A DNA stretch of 64,000 bases from RBG-13-51-18 sp050014095 (GTDB lineage Bacteria; Chloroflexota; Dehalococcoidia; Dehalococcoidales; RBG-16-60-22): the NCBI GenBank assembly GCA_050014095.1, contig JBEKDZ010000001.1, positions 186,001-250,000 of the forward strand, written 5' to 3'. The notes beneath the pieces are model-generated. The model was not told the DNA's origin and did no database searches. It saw only the letters and a list, made by a program, of their open reading frames with translations. Each line of letters opens with the position of its first letter. Position 1 is the first letter of the stretch. The position numbers and the translations under genes are program-made. Below, in pieces: positions 1 to 7,832 of this stretch.

Positions 1-36
1 GCTAAAGAACAGGCACAGAGAATAGCGACAATCTAA
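1..36 (+). CDS. Possible C-terminal tail of a gene entering from the left (partial)
   Basis: Frame 1 is open from the window edge and ends with TAA at 34-36, giving a tail ending in QRIATI. The hairpin right behind it would serve as its terminator. It converges on the ATP synthase operon. Eleven residues are too few to name a product, and chance openness cannot be excluded. Confidence 0.35.
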   Translation, partial: AKEQAQRIATI

Positions 37-64
37 AAAGCCCCGGTTATATCATCGGGGCTTT
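37..64 (-). terminator. Intrinsic terminator of the ATP synthase operon
   Basis: A 9-bp perfect stem (AAAGCCCCG/CGGGGCTTT) with a 10-nt loop lies just past the atpC stop. On the minus strand it is followed by a short T run. On the plus strand AGGTTTTT follows, so it may work in both directions for convergent genes. Confidence 0.8.
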
Positions 65-84
65 AGGTTTTTACATCAAGAACT

Positions 85-507
85 TTAAACCTTGCGCCGC
101 GTCTTTATTTTCTCCGCCACGGAGAGCCGCACCAGCGCCCGCCGTAAAGCCGCCTCCGCCCTGGCTTCATCCACGCCGGTAACATGTCTTTCTTTTAAAC
201 GCTTCTCGGCGCGCTGCCTCGCCTCAGCGGCGCGGTTGATATCGATTTCCTCGGCGCGCTCCGCCTGGTCTGCCAGCACAATAACACGGTCGGGTCTTAC
301 CTCTAGAAAGCCGCCGGAAATCGCCATGCTGTCTTCCTGCCCACCCCGCTTCACTACCAGCTCGCCGGCTTGAAGGATAGTCATCAGGGGGGCATGGTGA
401 GGCAAAATGCCCAGCTGCCCTTCGACGCCGGGGGCGATTACTTCATCCGCTTCCGCCGAATAGACGATACGCTCGGCGGTAACGATATCTATCTTCAGAC
501 TAGGCAT
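85..507 (-). CDS. atpC: F1F0 ATP synthase epsilon subunit
   Basis: 140 aa, normal for the family. The N-terminal beta-sandwich (about residues 3-85) shows the usual PGVEGQLGILPHHAPLM stretch. The C-terminal part is the Arg/Glu-rich helical hairpin that acts as the regulatory arm on the F1 rotor. It is the last gene of the operon; its ATG overlaps the end of atpD by 8 nt and is preceded by GGGGAG, so it is translationally coupled. A rho-independent terminator follows. Function is in the central stalk, coupling proton flow to catalysis and limiting ATP hydrolysis. Confidence 0.96.
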   Translation of the reverse strand: MPSLKIDIVTAERIVYSAEADEVIAPGVEGQLGILPHHAPLMTILQAGELVVKRGGQEDSMAISGGFLEVRPDRVIVLADQAERAEEIDINRAAEARQRAEKRLKERHVTGVDEARAEAALRRALVRLSVAEKIKTRRKV

Positions 508-1903
508 TGCTCCCCGCTCCTAACGCTTTGGCGGCTTCTACCACCTCTTCAATGCCGCCGACCATATAGAAAACCTGCTCCGGCAGGTCATCATACTTGC
601 CCTCGAGGATTTCCCTAAAGCCGCGCACAGTATCCTCAATCTTAACGTACTTGCCGGGGCGGCCGGTAAAGACCTCGCTAACAAACATGGGCTGTGATAA
701 GAACCGCTGGATACGGCGCGCCCGATTGACGGTCTGCTTATCTTCTTCGCTCAACTCCTCAATGCCGAGGATGGCAATGATATCCTGCAAGTCCTTGTAA
801 CGTTGCAGTACACGCTGCACCTCGCGGGCGACGCGGTAATGCTCCTCGCCGACGACATCAGGGGCGAGGATACGGGAGGTGGAGGTGAGGGGGTCGACGG
901 CGGGGTAAAGCCCCTGCTCGGCGATGGACCGCTCCAGAGCCACGACAGCGTCCAGGTGCCCGAAGGTAGTCGCCACGCCAGGGTCGGTATAGTCGTCCGC
1001 GGGAACGTAAATAGCCTGGAAGGAGGTAATTGACCCCTTCTTGGTAGAGGTAATGCGCTCCTGCAGCTCACCCATTTCCGTGGCGAGGGTAGGCTGGTAG
1101 CCAACGGCGGAAGGCATGCGTCCCAACAACCCCGATACCTCCATGCCGGCCATCGTATAGCGGTAGATATTATCGATAAAGAGCAGGACGTCCTGCCCTT
1201 CCTCATCGCGGAAATACTCCGCCATGGTCAGTCCGGTCAATCCTACGCGTAAACGCACGCCCGGCGGCTCATTCATCTGCCCGAAGACCATGACCGTTTT
1301 ATCAATGACGCCGGACTCTTTCATCTCGCGCCAGAGGTCGTTGCCCTCGCGGGAACGCTCGCCGATGCCGGTGAAAACGGAAAAGCCGCCGTGCACCGTA
1401 GCGATGTTGCGGATAAGCTCCTGGATGATAATCGTCTTGCCCACGCCGGCGCCGCCATAAGCCCCGATTTTACCGCCCCTGGTGAACGGCACGATAAGGT
1501 CAATGACTTTGAGGCCGGTTTCCAGCACCTGGGTGCGGGTTTCCTGCTCCTCAAAGGATGGAGGGAGACGGTGGATTGGCCATTTATCTTCCGCCTTCAC
1601 TTCGCCGAGGTTATCCAGCGGTGTCCCCATAACGTCGAAAAGCCTCCCCAGCGTCGCTCGCCCCACCGGCACCTTTAAAGCTGCGCCGGTATCGATAGCC
1701 TCCGCCCCCCGCGCTAATCCGTCGGTTGGCGAGAGGGAGAGACACCTCACCCAATTATTGCCGAGGTGGTCCTGCACTTCCAGCACGATTTTATCCTTGC
1801 CGCTCTGGATTTCCAGAGCGTTATAAAGCGCCGGTAGCTGATCGGGTGGAAAAGCTACGTCCACTACCGTGCCGATTACTTGAACTACTTTTCCTTTTGC
1901 CAT
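500..1903 (-). CDS. atpD: F1F0 ATP synthase beta subunit (catalytic)
   Basis: 467 aa, full length. Walker A GGAGVGKT lies near residue 150, followed by the catalytic GERSREGND segment. Walker B is LLFIDNIYRYT, a slightly unusual variant of the common DNIFRFTQAG. The ELSEED lever (IEELSEEDK) is intact. It provides the catalytic sites of the alpha3beta3 hexamer. The ATG has GAGG five bases upstream. A short inverted repeat occupies the gap to atpG. Identity is certain. Confidence 0.98.
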   Translation of the reverse strand: MAKGKVVQVIGTVVDVAFPPDQLPALYNALEIQSGKDKIVLEVQDHLGNNWVRCLSLSPTDGLARGAEAIDTGAALKVPVGRATLGRLFDVMGTPLDNLGEVKAEDKWPIHRLPPSFEEQETRTQVLETGLKVIDLIVPFTRGGKIGAYGGAGVGKTIIIQELIRNIATVHGGFSVFTGIGERSREGNDLWREMKESGVIDKTVMVFGQMNEPPGVRLRVGLTGLTMAEYFRDEEGQDVLLFIDNIYRYTMAGMEVSGLLGRMPSAVGYQPTLATEMGELQERITSTKKGSITSFQAIYVPADDYTDPGVATTFGHLDAVVALERSIAEQGLYPAVDPLTSTSRILAPDVVGEEHYRVAREVQRVLQRYKDLQDIIAILGIEELSEEDKQTVNRARRIQRFLSQPMFVSEVFTGRPGKYVKIEDTVRGFREILEGKYDDLPEQVFYMVGGIEEVVEAAKALGAGSNA

Positions 1904-1946
1904 AAGAACCTCACTAAACTATACTTTGTTACGCCATGCCACCCCT

Positions 1947-1974
1947 GGATTCCAGCCTTCGCTGGAATGACGGT
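1947..1974. repeat. Short REP-like inverted repeat between atpG and atpD
   Basis: ATTCCAGC-cttc-GCTGGAAT forms an 8-bp perfect stem, with GGA on one side and GACGGT on the other. The same sequence recurs at 3251-3280 and, more diverged, elsewhere in the window. It could form a hairpin in the polycistronic mRNA. Confidence 0.75.
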
Positions 1975-1980
1975 TAAATA

Positions 1981-2835
1981 TTATTCTAACGCCACCACCC
2001 CACCGGTTATGTCCAAAAGCTCACGGGTAATGGACTCCTGTCTTGCCTTGTTATAAAGCAGAGTTAAATCGCCAATAAGCTCGTTAGCGCTATCGGTAGC
2101 ATTGCGCATCGCCACCATGCGGGCCGACTGCTCGCTGGCGATGGACTCCAATATGGCGTGGTATATTTCCATCTCTACAAAGCGGGGCAGCAGGCTGCCT
2201 AAAACCGCCTCGGCGCCCGGCTCGTAAATATAATCAACGTTCTGCCCGCCGGGAATCGGTGCCGGTTGGACGGGCAAGAGCTGCTTCATCACAGGCTTCT
2301 GCACCATGGTGGAAATAAAATGGGCATAAGAAATATACACCATATCGATAATACCCCTGGTGAACTCTTCGATGACGATATTGGAAACAGGGAGGGTATC
2401 GAGATAACCTGGCTGGTCGCTCAACTGGGTAAACTCGGCGCACAAGGTGCAGGCGTTACGCACCGAGAAATCGCGTCCTTTACGCCCGACGGCCACCACT
2501 TCAACCGGTACTTTCTGCTGGAGGATAAAGCTAGCCAACTGCCGGTTCAGGTTAGCATTAAGCCCCCCACACAACCCTCTATCCGGGGTGATATGCACCA
2601 CGGCTATTTTCTTAATGTCCCGGCTCTGTAAGAGCGGGTGCTGCAGACCGATATCCGGCAGCGCCGCCAGGTCGGCAATAACCTGCTCTATCTTCTCGGC
2701 GTAAGGCCGCCCCGCCAGTCCCCGCTCCTGCGCCTTGCGCATCCTGGAGGCGGCTATCATCTCCATGGCGCGGGTGATTTTAGCGATGTTCCGGACGCCT
2801 CTAATACGGCGGCGAACTTTACGAATATCGGGCAT
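1981..2835 (-). CDS. atpG: F1F0 ATP synthase gamma subunit
   Basis: 284 aa, the usual size of the central rotor shaft. The conserved N-terminal coiled-coil (IRKVRRRIRGVRNIAKITRA) and C-terminal coiled-coil (MRNATDSANELI...TRELLDI) are present, with the GLCGGLNAN Rossmann-like core around residue 85. The ATG follows the stop of the DUF3795 gene after only 3 nt, so the two are likely translationally coupled; the SD is GGGGAAG inside the upstream gene. Confidence 0.97.
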   Translation of the reverse strand: MPDIRKVRRRIRGVRNIAKITRAMEMIAASRMRKAQERGLAGRPYAEKIEQVIADLAALPDIGLQHPLLQSRDIKKIAVVHITPDRGLCGGLNANLNRQLASFILQQKVPVEVVAVGRKGRDFSVRNACTLCAEFTQLSDQPGYLDTLPVSNIVIEEFTRGIIDMVYISYAHFISTMVQKPVMKQLLPVQPAPIPGGQNVDYIYEPGAEAVLGSLLPRFVEMEIYHAILESIASEQSARMVAMRNATDSANELIGDLTLLYNKARQESITRELLDITGGVVALE

Positions 2836-2838
2836 GGG

Positions 2839-3189
2839 TTACTTCTTCCCCTTCTTTATAGCGTCTAAAGTCTCTCTCGCGGCTGGATAATGCTTAATAA
2901 CAGCCTCTAGTTTGGCGCACGGGTAGGATACGCAATACCCGCAGTTTTCCAGGCCTTTTTCCACAGCGCAGGTGCGTATTTCACACATGGAGCAATGACC
3001 CATTTTCACACCTTTGGAATTGCAGCCGGTGCAGTTAACAGCCGAGGCTGGCATTACGGGGATATTGTACTGCTTGGCCCACTTTTCGGCCTGCGCCTGG
3101 CGCAGTTTATCATCGTTTTTAACGGTGGCGATATAGGCGCCGCATTCGGAGCAGACCAGTCCGCAGTAGGCAATCATTTTTTCAGCCAT
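2839..3189 (-). CDS. DUF3795-type cysteine-rich protein inside the ATP synthase operon
   Basis: 116 aa with 11 cysteines (C9, C13, C16, C53, C56, C66, C69, C74, C83, C86, C91). The arrangement CGLVCSEC near the start, CTGC, CSMC and a C-terminal NCGYC..YPC matches the DUF3795 family (recognised by motif, not searched). These cysteines probably bind zinc or an Fe-S cluster; function is unknown. It has a strong SD (GGAGG) and sits between atpA and atpG, in a place where standard ATP synthase operons have no gene. An inverted-repeat element separates it from atpA. A link to the ATPase is only suggested by position. Confidence 0.85.
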   Translation of the reverse strand: MAEKMIAYCGLVCSECGAYIATVKNDDKLRQAQAEKWAKQYNIPVMPASAVNCTGCNSKGVKMGHCSMCEIRTCAVEKGLENCGYCVSYPCAKLEAVIKHYPAARETLDAIKKGKK

Positions 3190-3207
3190 TTAACATCCTC
3201 CGCTTAA

Positions 3208-3280
3208 CCGTCATTCCCGACCTGATCGGGAATCCAGGGGGTAAAAGGGTGTGGATTCCAGCTTTCGCTGGAATGACGGT
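3208..3280. repeat. Composite inverted-repeat element (MITE/BIME-like)
   Basis: The outer ends are an 11-bp perfect inverted repeat (ACCGTCATTCC/GGAATGACGGT). Inside are two hairpins, CATTCCCGA..TCGGGAATCCAG and GGATTCCAGC..GCTGGAATG, about 73 bp in total. It lies between atpA and the DUF3795 gene in the ATP synthase transcript. Confidence 0.8.
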
Positions 3281-3285
3281 ACTAA

Positions 3286-4797
3286 TTACTTACCAAATCC
3301 CTGCTTAAACTCCTGAATCGCTTTTTTCAGCTTTTCTTCGGCGTCGGCGCTTAAGTCTTTAGTCTTGGCGATGGATTCACCGACCTCTCGATAGCTTGCT
3401 TCGATAAAACGGTAGAACTCCGTGTCAAAAGCGGCAACTCTGCCCAATGGTATATCGTCCAGGTGGCCGTTGATAACGGCATAAAGTATCATCACCTGTC
3501 TTTCCAGCGGCACGGGTACGAACTGCCCCTGTTTTAAGACTTCCTGGATGCGCAGGCCCCGCTCCAGTTGGGCGCGGGTGGCTTTATCGAGCTCGGCGGT
3601 GCCGAACTGGGCGAATGCCGCCACCTCACGGTACTGCCCCATGTCCAACTTGAGCCGGCTCGCCACCTTCTTCATCGCCGGAGTCTGGGCTTTACTGCCC
3701 ACGCGTGATACGGAGATGCCCACGTTCAAGGCCGGTTTGATGCCGGCGTTAAACAGGTCCGACTCCACGTAAAGCTGGCCATCAGTAATAGAAATAACGT
3801 TGGTGGGGATATAGGCGGAGACATCGCCAGCCTGCGTTTCGATAATCGGCAGCGCCGTCATCGAGCCGCCGCCATATTCTTTAGCGTATTTCGCGGCTCG
3901 CTCAAGCAGGCGGCTGTGTAGATAAAACACATCCCCAGGGTAAGCCTCACGGCCCGGCGGCCGACGCAATAATAATGAAAGCTGACGGTAAGCCCAGGCG
4001 TGCTTGGAAAGGTCATCATAAATAATCAAAACGTCTTTGCCCTGCTCCATGAACTCCTCGCCCATGGCGCAGCCGGCATAAGGAGCTAAATATTGCAAAG
4101 CCACGGAGTCCGCCGCACTGGCGGCAACGACGATGGTATGCTCCATAGCGCCGTAATTATTCAAAGTCGCCACCACGCGCGCCACCTGCGATACCTTCTG
4201 GCCGATAGCCACATAAATACAAATCAGGTCGCCGCTTTTTTGATTGATAATCGCATCCAAAGCGATGGCGGTTTTACCGGTAGAGCGGTCGCCGATGATA
4301 AGCTCACGCTGTCCCCTGCCGATGGGGAACATGCTGTCCACGGCTTTAATACCGGTCTGAACCGGTGTATCCACCGGGGCGCGTAAGACAACGTTAGGGG
4401 CGACGCGCTCAATGGGACGGGTCTTTTCCGTCTTTACCGCTCCCTTGCCATCCAGAGGACGCCCGAGCGAGTCGACGACACGACCAATCATCGCTTCGCC
4501 CACGGGCACTTCCGCGATGCGTCCGGTGCACTTGACCTCATCGCCCTCTTTGATGCCGGTATAATCACCTAAAATTACGGCGGAGACGCTATCCTCTTCG
4601 AGGTTTAAAGCGATGCCGATAACATCATTGGGGAACTGTAACAGCTCGTTATACTTAGCGGAAGCCAGGCCGTGAATCCTGGCGATGCCGTCGCCTATCT
4701 CAATAACGGTGCCGACATCCACCATGGTCACCGCCGTGCCGAACTGTTCAATCTGCTGTTTTAATATAGAAACGATATCTTCGCCCCGTGTTGCCAT
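3286..4797 (-). CDS. atpA: F1F0 ATP synthase alpha subunit
   Basis: 503 aa, normal length. It has the Walker A variant GDRSTGKT near residue 170, the LIIYDDLSKHAWAYRQ segment and the arginine-finger region VSRVGSKAQ. It forms the non-catalytic nucleotide sites of F1. The start is supported by AGGAGG eight nt upstream. atpH lies 26 nt upstream in the operon. Confidence 0.98.
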   Translation of the reverse strand: MATRGEDIVSILKQQIEQFGTAVTMVDVGTVIEIGDGIARIHGLASAKYNELLQFPNDVIGIALNLEEDSVSAVILGDYTGIKEGDEVKCTGRIAEVPVGEAMIGRVVDSLGRPLDGKGAVKTEKTRPIERVAPNVVLRAPVDTPVQTGIKAVDSMFPIGRGQRELIIGDRSTGKTAIALDAIINQKSGDLICIYVAIGQKVSQVARVVATLNNYGAMEHTIVVAASAADSVALQYLAPYAGCAMGEEFMEQGKDVLIIYDDLSKHAWAYRQLSLLLRRPPGREAYPGDVFYLHSRLLERAAKYAKEYGGGSMTALPIIETQAGDVSAYIPTNVISITDGQLYVESDLFNAGIKPALNVGISVSRVGSKAQTPAMKKVASRLKLDMGQYREVAAFAQFGTAELDKATRAQLERGLRIQEVLKQGQFVPVPLERQVMILYAVINGHLDDIPLGRVAAFDTEFYRFIEASYREVGESIAKTKDLSADAEEKLKKAIQEFKQGFGK

Positions 4798-4823
4798 AGG
4801 CGTTGCCTCCTAATTACACTGAA

Positions 4824-5366
4824 TTATACTTTTCCCCCGCTCACCAACTCTTTTTTTAAAGCCAATAGTTTGCTGCTGGTGCTGCCGTCCAGCAGCTTGC
4901 CGTCCACCCTGACGACCAAACCGCCCAAAATAGCCGGGTCTACCTGCGACGATATTTCCACCCTGGCATCCATCAATTCGCCCAACTTAGCTGCCAATTT
5001 ATTCTTCTCTTTATCATCGATAGGAACGGCAGTGATAACGTCCGCCGCTTTTATCCCGCGATGTATATTAAGCAGGCGCTGATACTCTTGCGCGACTTCC
5101 CCGATGATTCCGATAGCCGAGCGGGATATCAAAAGCAGTGTAAGGTTTATTGCCAATGGGTTGATGGCGCCCAGACGCTCCGCTAGAAAACGGGATTTAT
5201 CCTCAAGTTTAATCTTCGGACTCTCCAGCGCGGCGAGCAAATCGCCTTCGCTAACGGCAGCGACGACCTTATGTAGGTCGGTCTGCCACCGCTCTAGTTC
5301 GTTTTTCTCCAGCGCTATCTCAAATATCGCTTGAGCGTAGCGCCGGGCATTCGCCTTTTTCGCCAT
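4824..5366 (-). CDS. atpH: F1F0 ATP synthase delta subunit
   Basis: 180 aa, standard for the OSCP/delta family: an N-terminal helical bundle (ARRYAQAIFEIALEKNE) and a C-terminal domain with the GGLVVRVDGKLLDGS signature. It links F1 to the b-subunit stator. The ATG lacks a strong nearby Shine-Dalgarno; a 79-bp repeat element lies immediately upstream and may have changed the leader. It relies on operon context for expression. Confidence 0.96.
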   Translation of the reverse strand: MAKKANARRYAQAIFEIALEKNELERWQTDLHKVVAAVSEGDLLAALESPKIKLEDKSRFLAERLGAINPLAINLTLLLISRSAIGIIGEVAQEYQRLLNIHRGIKAADVITAVPIDDKEKNKLAAKLGELMDARVEISSQVDPAILGGLVVRVDGKLLDGSTSSKLLALKKELVSGGKV

Positions 5367-5384
5367 AATTCGTTATCAACCTTT

Positions 5385-5463
5385 GATGTCATCCTGAACG
5401 AAGTGAAGGATCCGTAATCACTAACGGACTCTTCGGTCGTTTCACTCCCTCAAGAGTGACATC
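5385..5463. repeat. 79-bp inverted-repeat element between atpF and atpH
   Basis: The ends GATGTCA/TGACATC are inverted. The interior includes TCATCCTGAACGAAGTGAAGGATC, a motif whose relative reappears in the repeat at 61916-61996 (CTGAATGAAGTGAAGG). It has no coding capacity and fills most of the 101-nt atpF-atpH gap. Confidence 0.65.
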
Positions 5464-5467
5464 GATA

Positions 5468-5977
5468 CTATTCTTTTTTCAGGGAAGCGCTTTCTTCCAG
5501 TACCTTTTCGATAAGCTCGCGGTGCTCCTCTTTATCCAAGGATTTCTCGATAACCTTGCCTGCTGCCAGCACTGTTAAATCGGCGAATTCGCGGCGTACA
5601 TCATTAACCGCGGCATCGCGCTCCTGGTGGATTTCCGAGCGCGCCCGTACGATGAGCTTTTCCGTCTCCCTTTTCGCGTCTTCCTCCGCCTTTTGCTTTA
5701 TCTCCTCACCCGCCTTAATCGCGCGGGCGATTCTCTCTTGTCCCTCGCGACCGGCTTGTTCCAGCTGCTTTTTAAGCTCCTTTTCTGTTTTAGCCGATTG
5801 TGTCTTAACGGCTTCCGCCTGCTCCAGGCTGTCTTTCACCCGCTTGGAGCGCTCATCGAGCATACGCATCAGCGGCTTATAGGCGACAAAGCGTAAGAGC
5901 ACCAGCAGGATGATAAAGGTTACCACCTGCGTTAAGAGCACTCCCCAGTTGATACCCAATTCAGATATACCACCCAT
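5468..5977 (-). CDS. atpF: F1F0 ATP synthase b subunit
   Basis: 169 aa. One N-terminal membrane helix (about residues 9-30, LLTQVVTFIILLVLLRFVAY) is followed by a long charged coiled coil rich in Glu, Lys, Ala and Arg, the typical peripheral stalk. It tethers F1 to the a subunit with atpH at the top. Strong SD (AAGGGGG). A 39-codon ORF ends 36 nt upstream. Confidence 0.96.
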   Translation of the reverse strand: MGGISELGINWGVLLTQVVTFIILLVLLRFVAYKPLMRMLDERSKRVKDSLEQAEAVKTQSAKTEKELKKQLEQAGREGQERIARAIKAGEEIKQKAEEDAKRETEKLIVRARSEIHQERDAAVNDVRREFADLTVLAAGKVIEKSLDKEEHRELIEKVLEESASLKKE

Positions 5978-6013
5978 ATGAACCCCCTTGGTTGTTTACC
6001 TTAACGGGATTTT

Positions 6014-6133
6014 CTATGCGCCTGCTGGCATCGTCAGGATAGCATGAATCAGTATACCGGCAAAGACGATGACGCCGACGATTACCGCCCCGATGATAAT
6101 CGATATGAAATTAGGTAATCCTTCGTTTTCCAT
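6014..6133 (-). CDS. Small 39-aa single-membrane-helix protein between atpE and atpF
   Basis: An open frame from ATG (6133) to TAG (6014) encodes 39 residues. The start is MENEGLPNFISIII, followed by an uninterrupted hydrophobic Ile/Val/Gly stretch (about residues 9-33) and the end MPAGA. GGGGG lies five bases before the ATG, as good a ribosome site as its neighbours have. It occupies the atpE-atpF gap on the operon strand, and without it that gap would be about 200 nt of empty sequence. I recognise no family. It could be a small accessory subunit or assembly peptide of F0; this is inference from position and hydrophobicity. Confidence 0.6.
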   Translation of the reverse strand: MENEGLPNFISIIIGAVIVGVIVFAGILIHAILTMPAGA

Positions 6134-6177
6134 ATTTACCCCCATAATATTTACATTTTCCCAATTTGTCAGCCCGA

Positions 6178-6408
6178 CTAGAATACAAAGCCGAGCAATA
6201 TCGCCACAACCAGGGCATAAATGGCAATGGCTTCCGCCATAGCAATGGCTAACAGCATATTGGTAAATATGGGACCTCTTGCTTCCGGATTGCGCGCCAA
6301 GCCCTGCATGGCGCCATAGCCAAGAATACCGATACCCAGTCCGGGTCCTAATGACCCCAACCCCATGACGAGACCGATGGCGAGCATTTTCATGGTTCCT
6401 GCATCCAT
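6178..6408 (-). CDS. atpE: F1F0 ATP synthase c subunit (rotor ring)
   Basis: 76 aa in two membrane helices joined by the polar loop ARNPE. The ion-binding carboxylate is Glu59 in AIAMAEAIAIY. At the sites that carry Na+ ligands in sodium-type rings (Gln in helix 1, Ser/Thr after the Glu) this protein has Ile26 and Ala60, so a proton ring is likely. Strong SD AAGGAGG. Full length. Confidence 0.97.
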   Translation of the reverse strand: MDAGTMKMLAIGLVMGLGSLGPGLGIGILGYGAMQGLARNPEARGPIFTNMLLAIAMAEAIAIYALVVAILLGFVF

Positions 6409-6452
6409 TTTATATTCCTCCTTAAAATTATTGAATTAATATCTCTAAAGTC

Positions 6453-7424
6453 TTAATGCGACTCCGCTTCATGTGAGGTAACCGCCATCGTGGCAAAGAC
6501 AAGCGTTAAGATACTGAAGACCAGTGCCTGTACCAGACCGACGAGAAGCTCGAAGCCATAGATTGCCCAGTTTAACGCCAGCGGCAGTAAGAAAGCTCCG
6601 ATAAGCACCAGTATCTCCCCGGCAGTCATATTGCCGAAAAGACGAAAAGTAAAACTGATAAGACGGATAAGCATACTCAAGAACTCCAGCCCGCCGACGA
6701 AGATATTGACCACACCGGAGAAAATATCCATGACGTTTATTTTACCCTTAAAAACCCGCCCGACGCTCCGGATAAAAGGCCCGAAGTTAAAATACTGCTT
6801 CAGCCAGCCGGTCCCCAGCGCCTTAAGCCCATAATAAGATACGAAGAAGAAAGAGACGATAGCTAAAGCCAGCGGGGTATTCAAATCCGTGTTGGCGCCA
6901 CGTAAAAGCTCATGTTCGCCACCGCCAGTATTTAATAAAATAGAACCGAAGCCGGGGATAAGGCTTAACCAGGCGTTAAACGCCACAAAGAGAAAGATGG
7001 TGCAAACTACCGGGAAAAATTTACGCACGTTTTCCTTACCGGCAACGCTTTCACAGAGGTCATAAACCCAACCGAGGATGAACTCGAAGACCGTTTGCAC
7101 CCTGCCGGGCACCAACTTCATGCGGCGGGTTATCAGCCAGCTAACGAGGACCAGGAAAATAACGGTTATCCAGCCGGCAAGGATAGTATTGGTAATAGGA
7201 ATGCCGAACACGGTAAAGAGTTGCGGTGCCGCGAGATGGATTTGCGGTTTTTCCACCACCAGCCAGGAAGGGAACTCAATATGGATTCCGAAGCGCTCCA
7301 TCAATCCCTGCCCGATGGGACCAGCCAGCAAACCGATGAAGACGATAGCGATGGCAATAATGCCAACAATAATTAATATGGGAAACGAGCATCCCAGGCA
7401 GCCGCGTTTCTTAGGCCCGGTCAT
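6453..7424 (-). CDS. atpB: F1F0 ATP synthase a subunit
   Basis: 323 aa, longer than the ~270 of E. coli because of an N-terminal extension with an extra hydrophobic helix (about residues 12-36) after a GCLGCS motif. The essential arginine is present in SFTFRLFGNMTAGE. It forms the proton half-channels against the c ring. It overlaps the end of the atpZ-like gene by 4 nt and has GGAG upstream. Confidence 0.96.
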   Translation of the reverse strand: MTGPKKRGCLGCSFPILIIVGIIAIAIVFIGLLAGPIGQGLMERFGIHIEFPSWLVVEKPQIHLAAPQLFTVFGIPITNTILAGWITVIFLVLVSWLITRRMKLVPGRVQTVFEFILGWVYDLCESVAGKENVRKFFPVVCTIFLFVAFNAWLSLIPGFGSILLNTGGGEHELLRGANTDLNTPLALAIVSFFFVSYYGLKALGTGWLKQYFNFGPFIRSVGRVFKGKINVMDIFSGVVNIFVGGLEFLSMLIRLISFTFRLFGNMTAGEILVLIGAFLLPLALNWAIYGFELLVGLVQALVFSILTLVFATMAVTSHEAESH

Positions 7425-7639
7425 GAGCCGTTCTCCTTATTTTTTTGTTCGTTAATGATACCCCGAATCATGTGGTAGACTCCATAAACGGCTACTACAA
7501 TACCAGCCACCAGGCCTATAATCATGAATAACGGTTCTTTACCACCCAACCACCAGCCTAATAGTGCCCCGCCGACGATGCAGGTCGCTATATAAAAACC
7601 AACACCGGTCAACCTTAATGCCGGTATCCATTTATCCAT
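7421..7639 (-). CDS. AtpZ/AtpI-like small membrane protein
   Basis: 72 aa from the ATG at 7639, with two membrane helices (GVGFYIATCIVGGALLGWW and MIIGLVAGIVVAVYGVYHMI) separated by GGKEP. This is the layout of AtpZ/AtpI proteins that precede atpB and help c-ring assembly or Mg2+ supply. The frame is open upstream to a TTG at 7663, but the predicted transcription start falls at about 7661, which favours the ATG. First gene of the operon. Confidence 0.8.
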   Translation of the reverse strand: MDKWIPALRLTGVGFYIATCIVGGALLGWWLGGKEPLFMIIGLVAGIVVAVYGVYHMIRGIINEQKNKENGS

Positions 7640-7667
7640 ACCGACTCGCTGCTCCCGACACAAAAGT

Positions 7668-7697
7668 ATAATAGCAGAATCTAACGCAAAGGGTCAA
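7668..7697 (-). promoter_or_regulatory. Sigma-70 promoter of the ATP synthase operon
   Basis: On the minus strand TTGACC (7697-7692) is followed after 18 bp by TATTAT (7673-7668). The predicted start is about 7661, 22 nt before the ATG at 7639. It is the only good candidate between the operon and the next gene upstream. Confidence 0.7.
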
Positions 7698-7832
7698 AAT
7701 TTAGTGCAATATAAGAAGAAGTTTGGCTGTGCTTATAAAAACGCGCACGTGACATCATTACACGTATAATTTTGAGTAATGATTTTTCTCCGTCGTGACG
7801 CCGCTATTTCCTTGATGGTTGACAAGAACTAA

